Assembly (NCBI RefSeq): GCF_003253545.1
Contig: NZ_QKYV01000004.1
Coordinates: 62,001 to 126,000, forward strand
DNA length: 64,000 nucleotides
Reading direction: 5' to 3'
Origin: Mesonia algae
GTDB taxonomy: Bacteria > Bacteroidota > Bacteroidia > Flavobacteriales > Flavobacteriaceae
Shown here one piece after another: positions 1 through 7,042 of the stretch. A model generated the notes under the pieces. It saw only the letters and a program-made list of their open reading frames with translations, did not search any database and had not been told where the DNA came from. Positions within the stretch are counted from its first letter, which is position 1. The number at the start of each line of letters is the position of its first letter. Both the position numbers and the translations under genes were made by a program.

Positions 1-776
1 CCAACTTCTTTTTTAAAATACCGACTAAAATAAAATTCGTCATCAAAATTAAGTTCTATAGCAACTTCTTTTATAGTCTTAGAAGTTAAGTGTAATAATT
101 TTTTAGCTTCTAAAATAACGCGTTCTTGAATGAGCTGTGTGGGAGTTTTTCCAAATTGAGATTTTATTTTCTTGCTAAATGAAGAAAGAGACATGGATAG
201 CTCATTCGCATAAAATGAAGAATTTCGTTCTTTTTTAAAATTTAATTCCAATATATCTTGAAATTTAAGTAATTCATTACTCTTAGATTGTTGTATGAAA
301 TGATTTTCTAGTTGGTCATTCTTTTCACGGCTACAAATTGCTAGTATAAGCTGTAGATAAGATTTAAGAACAGATTCTGAAAATGGTTTATTGACTTCAA
401 ATTCTTTCTCCATTTTATCTATGAGCTGAGATATTTCTTGAAATTTATCTTTATGGAGCGAAATGTAAGGTTGTAAATAGATATTGTTAAATAGAAACCC
501 GTTACAAGCCACTTCCTTTTTATGATATTCAATACAATAAAAATCTCCGTGAAATTGTAGTAATTTTATTTGTGAGGATGTAGGACAGAGCCATTTTAAA
601 TTTTGATAAGGGGAAAGGAATAAAATAGACTTTCGTTCCGTTTTATATTTTACAAAATTAACAGAATAATGTGCTCCTGCGTCCAATAAAAATATGGAAT
701 ATAAAGGAACATTGTAGTTTTCAATGAAATTTTTGTCTTCTAAATGTTGTATTGATAACAGGTTATGTAGCTGCAT
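1..776 (-). CDS. AraC-family transcriptional regulator, C-terminus cut by window edge
   Basis: Reading the minus strand from an ATG at 774-776 gives 258 codons open to the window start, so the last residues are missing. The N-terminal part (about residues 1-130) is a sensor-like region without a motif I can name. Residues about 175-258 form the double helix-turn-helix of the AraC/XylS family: a first HTH around 187-208 (SSFSKKIKSQFGKTPTQLI) and a second around 233-255 (TIKEVAIELNFDDEFYFSRY), the latter matching the conserved family signature with F-x-R-x-F-K-K. Length (about 265-290 residues if complete) fits the family. It probably binds DNA as a regulator of a nearby gene outside the window; the effector is unknown. 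The family call is strong, the target is not inferable. Confidence 0.85.
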   Translation of the reverse strand, partial: MQLHNLLSIQHLEDKNFIENYNVPLYSIFLLDAGAHYSVNFVKYKTERKSILFLSPYQNLKWLCPTSSQIKLLQFHGDFYCIEYHKKEVACNGFLFNNIYLQPYISLHKDKFQEISQLIDKMEKEFEVNKPFSESVLKSYLQLILAICSREKNDQLENHFIQQSKSNELLKFQDILELNFKKERNSSFYANELSMSLSSFSKKIKSQFGKTPTQLIQERVILEAKKLLHLTSKTIKEVAIELNFDDEFYFSRYFKKEV

Positions 777-935
777 ACAAGGTTCTAACTTAAAAAAAAC
801 GTTGAAATTAATTAAGTTTCTAAGCTACATCTTTCAGTTGAAAAGACATAATTTATAGAATACCAATTAAAAATAAAAAAATGAGAAAGGTTAAAAACGA
901 TGAGATACTGAAATTGCAGATTCAACATAGTTAGT

Positions 936-973
936 CAAACCCGCCTAAATGAATTATTTAATTCAGGCAGGTT
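936..973 (-). repeat. REP-like palindromic unit, inverted copy
   Basis: On the minus strand this reads CCTGCC, then a 20-base AT-rich inner palindrome (arms TGAATTA/TAATTCA), then GGCGGGTTTG. The same ends, CCTGCC and GGCGGGTTTG, occur on the plus strand at 1263-1290 around a different core, so the two units face each other about 300 bases apart. Confidence 0.55.
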
Positions 974-1124
974 CAGTATGACATACGTGCAAGTTTAGCG
1001 TGACAGCAAATGTTGAGAGTTGAAAAGAATTATTTGAGATACTCAATGTAACTCTAAACATTCAAGTATAGTATGAAGTGGCCTATCGAAAATTGCTCGT
1101 AAAATTTGAAGTGAAAAGGGCGTA

Positions 1125-1164
1125 AAATTTTAAGCTGTTTGAACGAAGTGAGTTCTTAAAATTT
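1125..1164. repeat. Hairpin with perfect 10-bp arms
   Basis: AAATTTTAAG at 1125-1134 is exactly complementary to CTTAAAATTT at 1155-1164, with a 20-base loop that itself can pair GAAC with GTTC. There is no T-run, so it is not an ordinary terminator. It lies between the two REP-like units. Confidence 0.5.
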
Positions 1165-1200
1165 AGGCCTCGAACGATAAATTTAGAGTAAGATTCGTAA

Positions 1201-1260
1201 GCCTAGACTTTTGTTTCTTTTGGGCAATGCAAAAGAAAAGAATATTAATGAGGCTAGACT
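1201..1260. repeat. 9-bp hairpin between short direct repeats
   Basis: TTTCTTTTG (1214-1222) pairs perfectly with CAAAAGAAA (1230-1238) across a seven-base loop. The hairpin is bracketed by near-identical direct repeats, GCCTAGACTTT at 1201 and GGCTAGACTTT starting at 1252. I recall closely similar TTTCTTTTGGGCAATG text in other flavobacterial intergenic regions, which suggests a dispersed element. Confidence 0.5.
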
Positions 1261-1262
1261 TT

Positions 1263-1290
1263 CCTGCCCGTACCGGTCGGGCGGGTTTGT
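1263..1290 (+). repeat. REP-like palindromic unit
   Basis: A GC-rich palindrome in AT-rich surroundings: CCTGCCCG and CGGGCGGG arms flank an ACCGGT centre and are followed by TTTGT. The ends match the inverted unit at 936-973. The base composition contrast and paired inverted arrangement resemble REP/BIME elements mobilised by TnpA-REP (RAYT) transposases; no such transposase is in this window. Confidence 0.6.
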
Positions 1291-1466
1291 TTAGCTCACG
1301 TTTTACTATTTTATTTGAGTTCGTGCATCTTCTATCGAAGAGGTCTTTTTCCGGTGATGGGAAAAAGTAAAGGATATAAATAAAAAGCAATGCATTATTT
1401 GATATATGTAAATGAAAAGACTGTAATGAAATTCCTTTTATCTTTACCGCTTCAGTGGAGAAAAGA

Positions 1467-2126
1467 ATGAAGAAGCAATCAAAAACACCTTGGCCTACCA
1501 AAAAGGCGATGATACAAGTTTATGAAGAGAACCTTTGGGGTGGAGGGGAAACAGAATTTTATTCTGGTTTAGGATCGCATCATCCTAAAGTGGTCGAGCC
1601 TTATATTAGCGTTGTGTCTCAGTTTTTTAAAACTCTGACATCGCCTCCCGTAGTTTGTGATTTGGGCTGTGGAGATTTTAATATAGGAAAGCAACTGCTA
1701 GCCTTTGCAAAAACCTATAAGGCTATCGATATTGTTCCCGATTTGATTGCTCACCATAAGAAGACATTTCAGCAGAAACATCTAGAATTTTATGCGCTAG
1801 ATATTGCTAAAGATGAATTGCCTTCTGGCGATTGTGTAATTTTAAGGCAGGTGTTACAACATTTATCGAATGCCGAAATTCTAGCAATTGTTGAAAAACT
1901 ATATCAGTTTAAATATGTGATTCTTACCGAACATTTGCCTGATCAAGATTTTGAGCCTAATGCCGCTATTATTTCTGGACAGGGTATCCGACTTAATAAG
2001 AAAAGTGGAGTTCAATTGTTAGCGGCACCTTTTTACTTTAAAGTGAAAGCAGAACAAGAGTTGTTGTCTATTCCCTCTCCAGGTTTTAAAGGTAAATTAG
2101 TAACGACCCTCTACCAAGTATTTTGA
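1467..2126 (+). CDS. Class I SAM-dependent methyltransferase
   Basis: A 219-residue protein starting at ATG 1467; a GTG at 1455 in frame would add four residues, but ATG 1467 has GGAG at 1457-1460 in good Shine-Dalgarno position, which is uncommon in this phylum. Motif I of the Rossmann SAM-binding fold is clear (VCDLGCGDFNIGK, about residues 63-75), followed by an acidic post-I loop (AIDIVPDLI), a post-II Asp (YALDIAKDELP) and the VILRQVLQHLS motif IV region. The C-terminal part resembles methyltransferases that carry a conserved TEH motif (VILTEHLPDQDFEPN). The substrate cannot be told from sequence. It stands alone and its stop codon directly abuts the convergent gene ending at 2127, with no terminator hairpin between them. 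Confidence 0.85.
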   Translation: MKKQSKTPWPTKKAMIQVYEENLWGGGETEFYSGLGSHHPKVVEPYISVVSQFFKTLTSPPVVCDLGCGDFNIGKQLLAFAKTYKAIDIVPDLIAHHKKTFQQKHLEFYALDIAKDELPSGDCVILRQVLQHLSNAEILAIVEKLYQFKYVILTEHLPDQDFEPNAAIISGQGIRLNKKSGVQLLAAPFYFKVKAEQELLSIPSPGFKGKLVTTLYQVF

Positions 2127-2972
2127 TTATTCCTTACTTTTTAAAAATTTAATATAATTATGAAGCAGCCCTCTAATCTGTTCCGCAGCGACGGGATTGG
2201 CAGAATGAACCGCAAATTGTAGATTCTTTAAATCCAAACCCGATTCATACACCAACCATTTGGCTGCCGCATAACCATCTGGGGCTACACTATCATTGTT
2301 GTCTAATCCCAGGTCATTATCAAAACTAATAAAATCTGGGAGTCCGTTTCGCTTAATATATTCTACAAACTTCTTATAGCTTCTTACCACATCAAAATGT
2401 TCCGTAAAGACAGGTTCGTATACCATATCTACAGTTCTAATATCATCTAGAAATAAGTACTTCTTAGGAGAAGAGGGAGCCTTGAATAGCGACGCGAAAA
2501 AATGAGTGGTGGCCGACTTAAATGTAGGTAACGGAATGCGGTGGGCTAAATCTTGCTGAATGTGAAGCTGGTAATTTTGCGTCACTGGAAAATGCGTGGC
2601 AATAAATCCCAATGTTTCTTTAGGGTTTACTACTTCATCTTGAGCTCCCAAAGTGAAATATACAGGATGTTGATGGGTCGGAAGTGGAGATGGAATTTCT
2701 TGATGCACCGAACGATGTGCTAAAGCAGGATTAAATAATAAGGCAGGCGTTTGTAAAAGCCGACTTAGGTAATAGCCGGTAAAACCACCCATACTGCTGC
2801 CTATGACGACTTCTATCTGCTTTTCCTTATAAGTTTGGTAAAGCCAATCAATACAAGCTGATTTGCTTTTATACGGAATCGTGGGTGCATATACAGTCCC
2901 GTATTTTTCTAATACCTTCCTCTTTTCTGGGTTGAGTGATCCTAAAAGTCCGTGTAAGTATAAAATGTTCAT
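2127..2972 (-). CDS. YqiA/YcfP-like alpha/beta hydrolase fused to a cyclic-phosphate-processing receiver (cREC) domain
   Basis: 281 residues with two domains. Residues 1-165 are a small alpha/beta hydrolase of the YqiA/YcfP esterase type: oxyanion-side YLHGLLGS near the N-terminus, nucleophile elbow GSSMGG (58-63, Ser60), candidate acid Asp112 (GAQDEVV) and His144 (DLAHR). Residues about 170-281 match the cREC receiver-like domain: LFLDDIR (173-179), SFDNDLG (216-222) and VHSAN (255-259). The cREC family was named from its association with RNA-end processing genes; that role is family knowledge, not shown here. The gene starts 10 bases after the WYL regulator stops, so they form an operon. 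The fusion of an esterase and cREC suggests that a small phosphate or ester substrate is sensed and hydrolysed, but the actual reaction is unknown. Confidence 0.8.
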   Translation of the reverse strand: MNILYLHGLLGSLNPEKRKVLEKYGTVYAPTIPYKSKSACIDWLYQTYKEKQIEVVIGSSMGGFTGYYLSRLLQTPALLFNPALAHRSVHQEIPSPLPTHQHPVYFTLGAQDEVVNPKETLGFIATHFPVTQNYQLHIQQDLAHRIPLPTFKSATTHFFASLFKAPSSPKKYLFLDDIRTVDMVYEPVFTEHFDVVRSYKKFVEYIKRNGLPDFISFDNDLGLDNNDSVAPDGYAAAKWLVYESGLDLKNLQFAVHSANPVAAEQIRGLLHNYIKFLKSKE

Positions 2973-2982
2973 AGATGATAAC

Positions 2983-3927
2983 TTAGTCGTTTTGATATTT
3001 TAATTGAATTTTATCTATTTCTTCTTTGATGTATTTTCGATACCATTGCGGTGAGATCACTTCAGCATGAATACTCATTTTTAATATTTGTATACTAAAC
3101 TCATAATTGGGAATAAGTCGGTAAGAAACTAAGGAATAACCAGGTTCTTCACTGGTTTGGATTTCCTGTGATGAATGCAAGGGTAAACTCTCCAAATATT
3201 TGGTGTGTAAATGGGTCACCTTAAGTTGAATTTTTTCAGGTTGCTGATCCGTAAACATCAATCCGATGATATTCTCAAACTGTTGAGTTTGTTGGTAATA
3301 TTTTTGTTTTTTAAGCGTACTGAGTTCTCCCAATTTAATATACGTAATGCGTTCAATGCCATAGGTTCTAATTTCTTCTTCGCCTTTAGGGACACCAATT
3401 ACATACCACCGGTTGAGGTATTCTTTTAAGATAATAGGAGTAATTAGTTTTGTTTTATAGGTGTCTTTATGAAAGTTATAATGGGTGAATTCTAGCTCTC
3501 GCTCTTGTTTGATGGCTAGTAAAATAGGGTGTAGGTTTTCAACGCCTTTTAATTGACTGGAATCATCAAAAATTACATATTCTAAAATTTTATGATTGTT
3601 TTGTAAGCCATCGCTAAACACATCCGCTAAAGTAACCAGTTCTAAAAACTTAAAAAAAGACTCTACTTTTACACTTTTATCTTTATCTATAAAATAACCT
3701 CTATGCGATTTGCAATAGCTAAGTTCGATTCCGAAATCGGCTTTAATTTTTTCAAAATCACGCTCTAATGTCCGTGACGAGATATAAAATTCTTTTTGCT
3801 CTAAAAAGGATAAAATCTGATCTTTAGACGCATAATGCTGATCGTGAATATACTGGATCACAAATTGAATTCTTCTTGAAATGGAATAATTAGACATAGG
3901 TTCAAAATTAGAAAGTAAGTCCGCCAT
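2983..3927 (-). CDS. YafY-type WYL-domain transcriptional regulator
   Basis: 314 residues (or 304 if translation starts at the in-frame ATG giving MSNYSISRRIQ, 3897). Residues about 15-75 form an N-terminal winged HTH of the DeoR-like HTH_11 type (RRIQFVIQYI, then ISSRTLERDFEKIK as the recognition helix). Residues about 130-215 are a WYL domain, with the TPIILKEYLNRWYVIG core and the R-x-Y-x-x-ER-I end. WYL regulators sense nucleic acid or nucleotide ligands and often control defence or DNA/RNA repair genes. The gene lies first in an operon with the hydrolase-cREC gene and diverges from the nucleotidase gene at 4040, so it likely controls both from the 112-base shared intergenic region. Confidence 0.87.
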   Translation of the reverse strand: MADLLSNFEPMSNYSISRRIQFVIQYIHDQHYASKDQILSFLEQKEFYISSRTLERDFEKIKADFGIELSYCKSHRGYFIDKDKSVKVESFFKFLELVTLADVFSDGLQNNHKILEYVIFDDSSQLKGVENLHPILLAIKQERELEFTHYNFHKDTYKTKLITPIILKEYLNRWYVIGVPKGEEEIRTYGIERITYIKLGELSTLKKQKYYQQTQQFENIIGLMFTDQQPEKIQLKVTHLHTKYLESLPLHSSQEIQTSEEPGYSLVSYRLIPNYEFSIQILKMSIHAEVISPQWYRKYIKEEIDKIQLKYQND

Positions 3928-3967
3928 ATAGTGACGATGCTTAAAAATAAAAGAATAATTCTAGTTC

Positions 3968-4000
3968 GACATGTTTTGACGGACATAAATTTTAGATTTG
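3968..4000 (+). promoter_or_regulatory. Candidate promoter and operator between WYL regulator and nucleotidase
   Basis: TAGATTTG at 3993-4000 matches the Bacteroidota -7 consensus TAnnTTTG and sits 40 bases before the nucleotidase ATG. No good -33 TTG at the usual 17-23 base spacing is seen. A short direct repeat GACAT (3968-3972 and 3982-3986) lies just upstream and could be the regulator site; this is only a suggestion. Confidence 0.4.
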
Positions 4001-4039
4001 TAGGACTATCAACAACGAGTATTAACTTAACGGCTTTGT

Positions 4040-4876
4040 ATGAAACATTTATCTATCGGACAAATTTTTAAAAATTATTCAGATCACTTTACGGAAAGGG
4101 AATTAAAAGCGCTAAAGGAGATCCAAAAAAAATCTAGTTCTTTTGAAGCACAGGTCCAGGCTTTAAAGGCTATCTTATTTGGAGAAGAAACCGATTTTAT
4201 GTTAGATTCTGGTGCCGATGCCAAGGATCGGGCTATGGGGAAAAATCCTATGAGTGTAGAGTATACAGAACGTATCAACCTGAAGAGGAAAGCATTTGGC
4301 GTGAGCGAGTTAAATGAAGCGGGCTATGCTAGTGATGATTCTGCTCAGAAATTCTGTGAGGAGGTAGTGCGACAGACTAAAAATTATAAAGAGTTAATTG
4401 ACATAAGGAAAAGTGGACGTAAACAAATTGTGTATGTAGATATGGATAATGTCTTGGTGAACTTTCAATCGGGTATCGAGAAAATTTCAGCTGAAGATAT
4501 AAAAACCTATGGTCCTGATGATTTGGATGAGGTGCCTGGGATTTTTGCTTTGATGGAACCTAATGAAGGCGCGGTTGAAGGTTTTAAGTGGCTAAGTAAA
4601 CATTTTGATGTGTATATTCTCTCTACGGCACCATGGGAAAATCCTTCTGCTTGGCAAGATAAATTGCTTTGGGTACAACGCTATTTGCCCAAAGTAGCTT
4701 GGAAACGTTTAATTTTAAGTCATCATAAAAACTTATTGAAAGGCGATTTTATTATTGATGATCGTACCGCTAGGGGAGTAGATCAATTTAAAGGAAAACA
4801 TATTCATTTTGCTGAAAATGGCGCGGGATTTGATCATTGGAATGACGTCATCACTTATATGAAAAATTTAATATAA
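4040..4876 (+). CDS. 5'(3')-deoxyribonucleotidase-like HAD phosphatase (NT5C type) with N-terminal extension
   Basis: 278 residues. The C-terminal half (about 128-278) is an NT5C-family HAD hydrolase: nucleophile motif I YVDMDNVLV (132-140, Asp134 and Asp136), motif II STAPWENP (195-202), motif III Lys near HHKNLLKGDF (228-237) and motif IV IIDDR (238-242). Such enzymes dephosphorylate (deoxy)nucleoside monophosphates. The first 125 residues form a separate, mostly helical region with no domain I can name, absent from the minimal NT5C enzyme of about 180 residues. Its stop TAA shares one base with the next ATG (TAATG), so the next gene is translationally coupled. NT5C genes also occur in phages, which fits the phage-like next gene. 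Confidence 0.82.
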   Translation: MKHLSIGQIFKNYSDHFTERELKALKEIQKKSSSFEAQVQALKAILFGEETDFMLDSGADAKDRAMGKNPMSVEYTERINLKRKAFGVSELNEAGYASDDSAQKFCEEVVRQTKNYKELIDIRKSGRKQIVYVDMDNVLVNFQSGIEKISAEDIKTYGPDDLDEVPGIFALMEPNEGAVEGFKWLSKHFDVYILSTAPWENPSAWQDKLLWVQRYLPKVAWKRLILSHHKNLLKGDFIIDDRTARGVDQFKGKHIHFAENGAGFDHWNDVITYMKNLI

Positions 4877-5175
4877 TGCGTCCAGGAAATTTAATAGAGC
4901 TTACAGGTTTAAACGTCGATTGGGAAGAAATAGATACGATGATGCTTTATGCTTGTTTTAGCTTATTGGAGCGATTTGTGCAAGAGGAAATGCACCTTAC
5001 TGATTGGGAGGTTTCTGTGAAGCAACAACAGATAAAGAAAGAGATTGATGATTTATCAGCTTGGTGGAATCAGCGAAAGCTAGCGCATCAAGATCTTGAA
5101 GAAGAGGAGCAACAACAAGAAGACACCGAAATGCTCTTGCGACTAATCCAAATACGGACCTATTTATGGTCTTGA
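4876..5175 (+). CDS. Small acidic protein resembling phage conserved proteins
   Basis: 99 residues, translationally coupled to the nucleotidase gene. It begins with a hydrophobic helix region (MLYACFSLLERFVQEE), has a WW-x-x-R segment at about 63-67, an acidic Gln/Glu-rich stretch (EEEEQQQED) and ends EDTEMLLRLIQIRTYLWS. I recall phage-encoded proteins of unknown function with the same order, a WW or W-W-x-x-R block followed by a C-terminal EDxxMLxRLIxIRxxLWT; this is memory, not a search. No enzymatic motif is visible. Its strict coupling to the nucleotidase suggests that the two proteins act together. Confidence 0.75.
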   Translation: MRPGNLIELTGLNVDWEEIDTMMLYACFSLLERFVQEEMHLTDWEVSVKQQQIKKEIDDLSAWWNQRKLAHQDLEEEEQQQEDTEMLLRLIQIRTYLWS

Positions 5176-5237
5176 AAAATATTAAATGGATTTAAGGGTG
5201 AGGAACGCTATGGGTATCATTACACAAGATTGTATTT

Positions 5238-5603
5238 TTACTCAAAATTTGGGGCACAACCAAGATTTTGATTGTAAGGGTGTATATACTTCCAAAAAGC
5301 TTTTCCCGCACTCTTCATATAATTTAGAGAGTAGTTCATTTTGGTGTTCGAACTGACTAAGTAAATATATTCGTTACAAGTATATGCGTATTCTTTTTTA
5401 AAGCAAACGATAGCGAAATAATAGGTTTTATAATCTATCATTATATCGTAAAATGTTACTTTAGATATTGCAGTACTTGTATAACTAGTGTAGGTTGTCC
5501 CATAGTCTTTAGATTTTACAAGTTCAATATATTCTTCACAGGATTGGGCATTTACGAAAAAACCACTTATCGCGAAGCATAGTATGAGTAAGGTCTTTAT
5601 CAT
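5238..5603 (-). CDS. Small secreted protein, possibly KTSC-domain-like
   Basis: 121 residues with a clear Sec signal peptide (MIKTLLILCFAISGFFVNAQ, cleavage after AQ at about residue 19-20), so the product is periplasmic or secreted. The mature part has about 100 residues with four cysteines (SCEE, IVCFK, YTCNEY, LGCAP) and a pattern like the KTSC fold: a serine-rich strand (STAISKVTFYD), an aromatic strand (YYFAIVCF), YIYLVSSNT and SAGKAFWKYIHPY at the end. The KTSC resemblance is weak and the function is unknown. It stands alone, convergent with the small protein gene ending at 5175. Confidence 0.72.
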   Translation of the reverse strand: MIKTLLILCFAISGFFVNAQSCEEYIELVKSKDYGTTYTSYTSTAISKVTFYDIMIDYKTYYFAIVCFKKEYAYTCNEYIYLVSSNTKMNYSLNYMKSAGKAFWKYIHPYNQNLGCAPNFE

Positions 5604-5790
5604 AGCGTTTACAATTATTTATACAAAAATGATGATTAAATATGTAAACTCTTTACGGGTTTTCGTAATCTGATTTTTTGTGCTAAACTTAAGTGGGAAA
5701 CTAGAAGAGAAATTAATAATGTGGCAAGAAAATTCTTATTCATAGAGCGGGTTTTTATTGACTTATCCTTTAAAACAAGATGGTTTGACC

Positions 5791-6798
5791 CTATTGAGGT
5801 TGTTTAATACAGTTTAATTCTTTAGTTTTATAATATTCTAACCAAGTGTTTATTCTTCCCACAAACATATTTAAATAGTTCTCTGTTAGGAATATATTTG
5901 ACCAATCAAATCTTTTTGCTTGTACCCCCAAATAAAAAATAAAAATAGATGCGGCGTATGATGGAATGAGATTTATCTCATCAGAATAAAGTTCTCTTTT
6001 TTTATTGTAGCCTTTTAAAAAGTGATCTAATTTTAATTCATATACTTCTTTATTATTTTCTATAAAGAATAATTGAATACAGAAATAGGCAACGTCTAAA
6101 ATTAACACTCCGTTTCCGCAGTTATCAAAATCAAATAAGGTGATTTCGTTTTCATCATTTATGTTTAAATTATCATACCAAATATCAAGATGAACGATAC
6201 CATTTGGGAAAGATGTTTCAGGTATTTGAGCTAAAGTTTTTGTAAGTTCATTTCCTATTTTCTTTAACAATTTCATTACAGGCAGATCTTCAGTAAAATA
6301 AAGCTTTAAGTTTTCATAAGATGTATTAATTAATATTTCAGAATTATATTGTACTCTATCAATTCTTTTATTTATAGTGATTTGGTGCATTTTGGCCATC
6401 ACAGATCCTATAGCGACACATGTTTTATTCGACATAGAACGTATTTTTTTTCCTTTAGCAAATGAAAAAAGTGTAATATAACGTAGACCTTCTGGAGCTT
6501 CAATTTCTTGTATATACGCTCCGTTTTTATCGGCTATCCCATAAGAGACTCCAAGCCCCTGATCTTTAAGTAGCTTTAAAAGCTGTAACTCTTCTTTAAT
6601 TTCATTTTTAGTTCTCCAATTATGACAATATACTCTGGCAACAAATTTTTTGTTCTCATATTCGAGAAAATAGGTATGATTTAAGCCTGTTCTAAATAGT
6701 TTGCATTGATAGTCTTCATTGAGATGATATTTTTCTTTTAGAAAATTACCTAATTCTAAGGCTGATAAAGTCGAAGCTTGTACAGGAAATGTATTCAT
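5791..6798 (-). CDS. Aminoglycoside phosphotransferase/choline kinase-family enzyme
   Basis: 335 residues with the APH/ChoK kinase fold. The catalytic loop is HLDIWYDN (203-210; Asp205, Asn210) and the metal-binding motif is DFDNCG (223-228). A nucleotide-binding lobe precedes them (ARVYCHN with the upstream LNHTYFLEY strand). The family phosphorylates small hydroxylated molecules, including homoserine, choline, spectinomycin-type drugs and Ser/Thr of proteins (SrkA group). Among these the spacing looks most like the SrkA/HSK2-type branch, but the substrate cannot be assigned and a resistance role should not be assumed. It is monocistronic, with AT-rich flanks and no visible terminator. Confidence 0.85.
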   Translation of the reverse strand: MNTFPVQASTLSALELGNFLKEKYHLNEDYQCKLFRTGLNHTYFLEYENKKFVARVYCHNWRTKNEIKEELQLLKLLKDQGLGVSYGIADKNGAYIQEIEAPEGLRYITLFSFAKGKKIRSMSNKTCVAIGSVMAKMHQITINKRIDRVQYNSEILINTSYENLKLYFTEDLPVMKLLKKIGNELTKTLAQIPETSFPNGIVHLDIWYDNLNINDENEITLFDFDNCGNGVLILDVAYFCIQLFFIENNKEVYELKLDHFLKGYNKKRELYSDEINLIPSYAASIFIFYLGVQAKRFDWSNIFLTENYLNMFVGRINTWLEYYKTKELNCIKQPQ

Positions 6799-7042
6799 GG
6801 TTAGTATTAAATTGACTTTGGTAGAAAATTTAACTTAGAAAAAACTTCACGATTTCTCCATTTAAATTTATAAAGTGTCGATTTCTAATTGGTAATTAAA
6901 GTATCGAAAAGAAATAAGGCGTAACTTTATAACCTTTGGTATGCTGAAAAAAAGCCTGAAAAAGCTATATGATAATATCCAGGTAACTTATCTTTTAATT
7001 GATAGTAATGTATAAGTATCGCTTAACTTCGAATCAGATTTT

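Larger units (their letters stand above)
777..1466. other. Gene-free stretch with REP-like palindromes and hairpins
   Basis: About 690 bases between the AraC regulator and the methyltransferase hold no convincing gene. They contain instead several palindromes described separately: a REP-like unit at 936-973, a long-armed hairpin at 1125-1164, a 9-bp perfect hairpin at 1214-1238 and a second REP-like unit at 1263-1290. An open frame of 112 codons on the minus strand (1163-1501) covers the hairpins and runs into the methyltransferase; I judge it non-coding. From memory, similar hairpin-rich intergenic text recurs in many Flavobacteriaceae genomes. Confidence 0.6.

Noticed and set aside
1163-1501. 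112-codon open frame on the minus strand over the hairpin-rich region
   Set aside because: It covers palindromes, has low-complexity hydrophobic runs, and overlaps the methyltransferase start; no signal peptide or domain.
5791-6798. Antibiotic resistance by an aminoglycoside phosphotransferase
   Set aside because: The APH/ChoK fold covers many metabolic kinases; nothing in the sequence points to drug substrates.
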